Of a DNA stretch of 6,693 nucleotides, positions 3,866 to 6,693 are shown in pieces. Positions within the stretch are counted from its first letter, which is position 1, and the number at the start of each line of letters is the position of its first letter. The position numbers were made by a program, and so were the translations under genes. This DNA comes from an uncultured Odoribacter sp. GTDB lineage: Bacteria > Bacteroidota > Bacteroidia > Bacteroidales > Marinifilaceae. The notes below the pieces were generated by a model. It searched no databases. It was not told the origin of the DNA and was given only the letters and a program-made list of their open reading frames with translations. The stretch is from the NCBI GenBank assembly GCA_905204385.1, contig CAJKZL010000167.1:1-6693 (forward strand), read 5' to 3'.

Positions 3866-6693
3866 CTACCCCACAATTCTCACTTCGCTTTTTCCATTAG
3901 CGGATTTCAATACCTGGATTTGCACTGTTATCCGTTCTGTCATTTCTGTAATATGCGAAATGACGCCGATCTTGCGGCCTTGAGTTTGTAAACGCTCCAG
4001 GGCATCCAGGGCGATTCGCAGCGTATCCGTGTCTAACGAACCGAATCCTTCATCTATAAAGAGCGACTCAACGTTCATCCGGTTAGAGGAAAGAGAAGCA
4101 AGCCCCAAAGCCAGGGCCAGAGAAATCAAAAACGATTCTCCTCCCGAAAGCGAATGTACTGCCCGTTTTTCTCCCAGCATATCCAAATCGACGACCTGCA
4201 GTGCCAAGGTCTCGGGGATTCGCTGCAATTCATAGCGACCAGATAAATTCTTCAATTGCTTATTGGCATAACCCAATAGTACATCTAAGGTATATCCCTG
4301 GGCTATTTCCTTAAACTTTGAACCGGAAGCCGAGCCGAACAAGTCGTTCAACTTCTTCCAATGATTGGAGGTGATTTCTTTTTCCTGCAATTCCTTCTGA
4401 AAGGCTTTTATCCTTTCCTCTCCTTTCCGGTGATTGATCAACAGCAATTCGATCTCTGCCTGCCGGGCATTTTTTTGCTGTCTTTCTTCTTCTTTTTCGA
4501 TGAGTTGCCTCTGCAAAAGGGCCTGATCAGCGCAATCCTGCGGAGGTTTTACCGATGCCTGCCGATGCTGAAGCAAATTACGCTTCCTTTCCTCCAGCAT
4601 GGCCTTTAAAGAGGTCTCCTCTTCTTTCAATCCATACAAAAATTGTTTTTCATTTTGCAACCACTGCGTATCTTTTGACAACAACAAGGTCAGACTCTCC
4701 CATCCTCCGAAGCCGGGTCGCTTTTCCAGCCATTGAGCGATAGTGTTTCTTAGAGTTTCCTGCTTACCGCTGAGCTCTGTTATTTTATGCTTTGTCTGTA
4801 TTACGATTGCCCGGCACCCTTCCTGTTTGGCACTCAATGTATGATACATCTCCGAAGTTTTATTCAATTTTTCCTCCAGGATTTTCCTCTTCGTCGTGCA
4901 AGCCTCTACAGCTTCTTCCACTGTTTTTCCTTTTAAGAGAACCATTCTTTCCTGCCGTAAAAGCTCAAGCCCTCCTGACAGCAATTCTACGCGGGCAGTT
5001 CTTTCCCCAACCTCTTTTTCGCTTTCACCTGCATTTTTCTGATCTAGGTCGAGCAATTCTTGTAAACGGCCGATCTGTTCCTTCAAACGGATTTGTTCAT
5101 TACCAAAGGAACTCCATTGAAATGCAATTTTTTCCAGTTTTCGAGGCCAGGCTTTATCCTTCAGTAAGGCCTCCCATTCGGGAAATACAGCCAGATAGTT
5201 TTTTGCTTTTTCGTACATTTGCCCCGAATGCTTCCGGTAATTCTCAATCAAGGCCGCCAAACCGGAAATCTCGCTTTTCCGCTGTTCTATCGTCTTGGAA
5301 AGGTCTGCGATCTGCTCGGCAACTCGTTCCCGGGCTTTAACCAGTTCCTCCTCCTCCAAACTTTGCAATGACGTCCCCTTGGCGGCCGGATGATGCAGAC
5401 TTCCACATACGGGACACGCCTGCCCTTCCACCAAACGCGAACGCAAGGCCAGGATCTCGGCAGGCAATATACGCTGCAATCGCTCAGCTTCAGCCTGCCT
5501 CTCCGCTAATTTCCGCTGTTCTTGTTCCAGAACCTGTCGATTTTTATCCCATAAAGCCATGTTGAATTCCAGCTGAGACAGGGTGTTTTGCATGTCCTGA
5601 ATCAAATGGCAAACTAATTCGGCACGGGGTATAAGGGTTTCATAAATCCGGTTTTCTTCAAACCAACGGTTGATCTGGAGGAAAGAAGACCGGGCCGCGT
5701 GAAGTTCCTCACGGTGTAGGTTCAGGGATTGCTCCACTTTTTTCCGGATAGCTAAAGCAGCTCGATATTCCTTTTGGGCTTCACTCAGATTGCGCTCTTC
5801 ACCGGCAATCAGGACGTCCAGTTCCCGGGCTCGTATCAGTTGGGGCTCTATTTGAGCCACTTTCTCGTTGAATTCCTGCAACTCCCTGCTGCATTTTTCC
5901 ACTGTCTCTGCGGTCTGAACCAAGGACCGGACCATGTTATCGGCTTCCGATGTTTGCTTTTTCAGCAAGCCCTGATAGTCTGCCACAGCCTTTCCTGCCT
6001 GCCGCCATTCATTAAAAACGTCCCGGATTTCCTGAGCTTGCTCCGTCTGATCGAGAGCAAGGTAACGGGACGAAGCCGCATGGATACGCTCCTGTACAGC
6101 AAGGACTCTTTCTTCAGCTTGGCGGATTCCGTTTTTAATCACCGTTTCTTCGGAAAGCCACTTGATCTGGTCTCCGATATTTCCGATTCGATCCTGCAAT
6201 TCTTTCAAAGCTGAAACAAGGGCCGACTTTTCCGTCAATAATGCCTGTAGCCGTTCTTCCGGCAACAATTCAATCTCGGCGATACGGGCCCGCATCGATA
6301 CATATTCCTGTTCCGCCTGCTTCGATTTTTCGTAAATCGACATGGAGATCCGGGAATATATTTCCGTTCCGGTCAGCTTTTCCAGCAACTCGGCTTTTTC
6401 GGTTTGCCGGGCTTTTAAAAAAGTTGCAAAATCTCCCTGAGCCAATAATACCGAACGGGTAAACTGCTCGAAAGTCAAACCGATCAATTCCACAATCCTG
6501 GCCAGCAAATCCGTTTTACACCCTGGTTGTTCCACCCTGCTAGTCAAATTAACCAAACGGATCTCGGCATTCTGCAGGGCACCATCCGCCCTTCCCCTTG
6601 CACGTTTAACCATCCAGCGTGACCTGAATTTTTCTCCACTCAGCGAAATAAAATCCACTTCTGCGTATCCTTCCCCCATACCTCGGCGGAGTA
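3866..6693 (-). CDS. sbcC: Exonuclease subunit SbcC (SMC-like ATPase), N-terminus outside window
   Basis: The frame is open to the right edge, with 941 complete codons. The ATG at 6679 is internal: codons before it read LRRG, and LRRG.GEGYAEVDF is a typical SbcC block well after the Walker A motif. The first about 70-110 residues, with Walker A, are therefore outside. Counting from that Met: Q-loop SVLLAQGDFATFLKA (76-90), long coiled coil rich in E, Q, K, L (about 110-800), zinc-hook CPVC (422-425) in the middle, ABC signature LSGGES (844-849), Walker B with acid SLFIDE (872-877), D-loop SLD (881-883) and H-loop histidine ISHI (H909). All visible catalytic parts are intact. SbcC pairs with the nuclease SbcD (Mre11-like) to form a complex that cleaves hairpins and DNA ends in repair and replication. 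sbcD would be expected beyond the right edge, upstream. A terminator follows at 3795-3814. Confidence 0.95.
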   Translation of the reverse strand, partial: LRRGMGEGYAEVDFISLSGEKFRSRWMVKRARGRADGALQNAEIRLVNLTSRVEQPGCKTDLLARIVELIGLTFEQFTRSVLLAQGDFATFLKARQTEKAELLEKLTGTEIYSRISMSIYEKSKQAEQEYVSMRARIAEIELLPEERLQALLTEKSALVSALKELQDRIGNIGDQIKWLSEETVIKNGIRQAEERVLAVQERIHAASSRYLALDQTEQAQEIRDVFNEWRQAGKAVADYQGLLKKQTSEADNMVRSLVQTAETVEKCSRELQEFNEKVAQIEPQLIRARELDVLIAGEERNLSEAQKEYRAALAIRKKVEQSLNLHREELHAARSSFLQINRWFEENRIYETLIPRAELVCHLIQDMQNTLSQLEFNMALWDKNRQVLEQEQRKLAERQAEAERLQRILPAEILALRSRLVEGQACPVCGSLHHPAAKGTSLQSLEEEELVKARERVAEQIADLSKTIEQRKSEISGLAALIENYRKHSGQMYEKAKNYLAVFPEWEALLKDKAWPRKLEKIAFQWSSFGNEQIRLKEQIGRLQELLDLDQKNAGESEKEVGERTARVELLSGGLELLRQERMVLLKGKTVEEAVEACTTKRKILEEKLNKTSEMYHTLSAKQEGCRAIVIQTKHKITELSGKQETLRNTIAQWLEKRPGFGGWESLTLLLSKDTQWLQNEKQFLYGLKEEETSLKAMLEERKRNLLQHRQASVKPPQDCADQALLQRQLIEKEEERQQKNARQAEIELLLINHRKGEERIKAFQKELQEKEITSNHWKKLNDLFGSASGSKFKEIAQGYTLDVLLGYANKQLKNLSGRYELQRIPETLALQVVDLDMLGEKRAVHSLSGGESFLISLALALGLASLSSNRMNVESLFIDEGFGSLDTDTLRIALDALERLQTQGRKIGVISHITEMTERITVQIQVLKSANGKSEVRIVG

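Noticed and set aside
4792..5340. 182-codon plus-strand frame inside sbcC, and the other plus-strand frames at 4029-6462
   Set aside because: They are antisense shadows of sbcC, with no domain pattern, and sbcC is certain.
6677..6679. ATG at 6679 as the start of sbcC
   Set aside because: The frame stays open to the window edge (LRRG before the Met), and Walker A of SbcC is not yet present, so the Met is internal.
1..6693. CRISPR array, insertion sequence ends, or a duplicated tRNA-Pro 3' end
   Set aside because: Looked for by eye on both strands; no regularly spaced repeats, no transposase frame, and no second copy of the tRNA 3' end were seen in the window.

Overview
The window looks like chromosomal DNA from a Bacteroidota bacterium, most likely of the order Bacteroidales. 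The signs are promoter -7 boxes of the TAnnTTTG type, A-rich start regions without Shine-Dalgarno sequences, a tRNA-Pro gene without encoded CCA, and protein families common in gut Bacteroidales (a TlpA-type thioredoxin, a small SH3-barrel protein of the DUF2693 type, and a Bacteroides-type tyrosine integrase remnant). Genus cannot be decided from the sequence.

Layout. Positions 1-542 (minus) hold the N-terminal 180 codons of an NCS2 xanthine/uracil-type permease that runs off the left edge. It is divergent from a secreted TlpA-like thioredoxin (699-1205, plus). Next, and convergent with it at a distance of 3 bp, is a higBA toxin-antitoxin locus on the minus strand: the antitoxin (1209-1571) is intact and the toxin (1584-1811) has lost its N-terminus. 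A small SH3-barrel protein (1932-2255, minus) follows, then an AT-rich divergent regulatory region with a 9-bp inverted repeat that contains a -7 box on each strand, and a broken XRE-type HTH gene (2428-2744, plus). An intact DUF488 gene (2750-3358, plus) comes next. Positions 3384-3502 (minus) hold a previously unannotated remnant: the N-terminal arm-binding part of a tyrosine integrase, frameshifted and cut off. It lies about 100 bp from the 3' end of a tRNA-Pro(UGG) gene (3605-3678, minus) with its own promoter and terminator. The right 2.8 kb is sbcC (minus), whose start lies outside the window.

Interpretation. The right end (sbcC, tRNA-Pro) and left end (permease, TlpA protein) look like ordinary chromosome. 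The middle, about 1.2-3.6 kb, reads as the remains of an integrative element that entered at the 3' end of tRNA-Pro. Its integrase is reduced to about 40 codons, one HTH regulator is a pseudogene and its toxin is truncated, while the antitoxin, the SH3-barrel protein and the DUF488 protein remain open. I see no complete new system. The points most worth a second look are this decayed tRNA-linked island, the intact antitoxin beside a broken toxin, and the symmetric divergent promoter/operator at 2364-2387.
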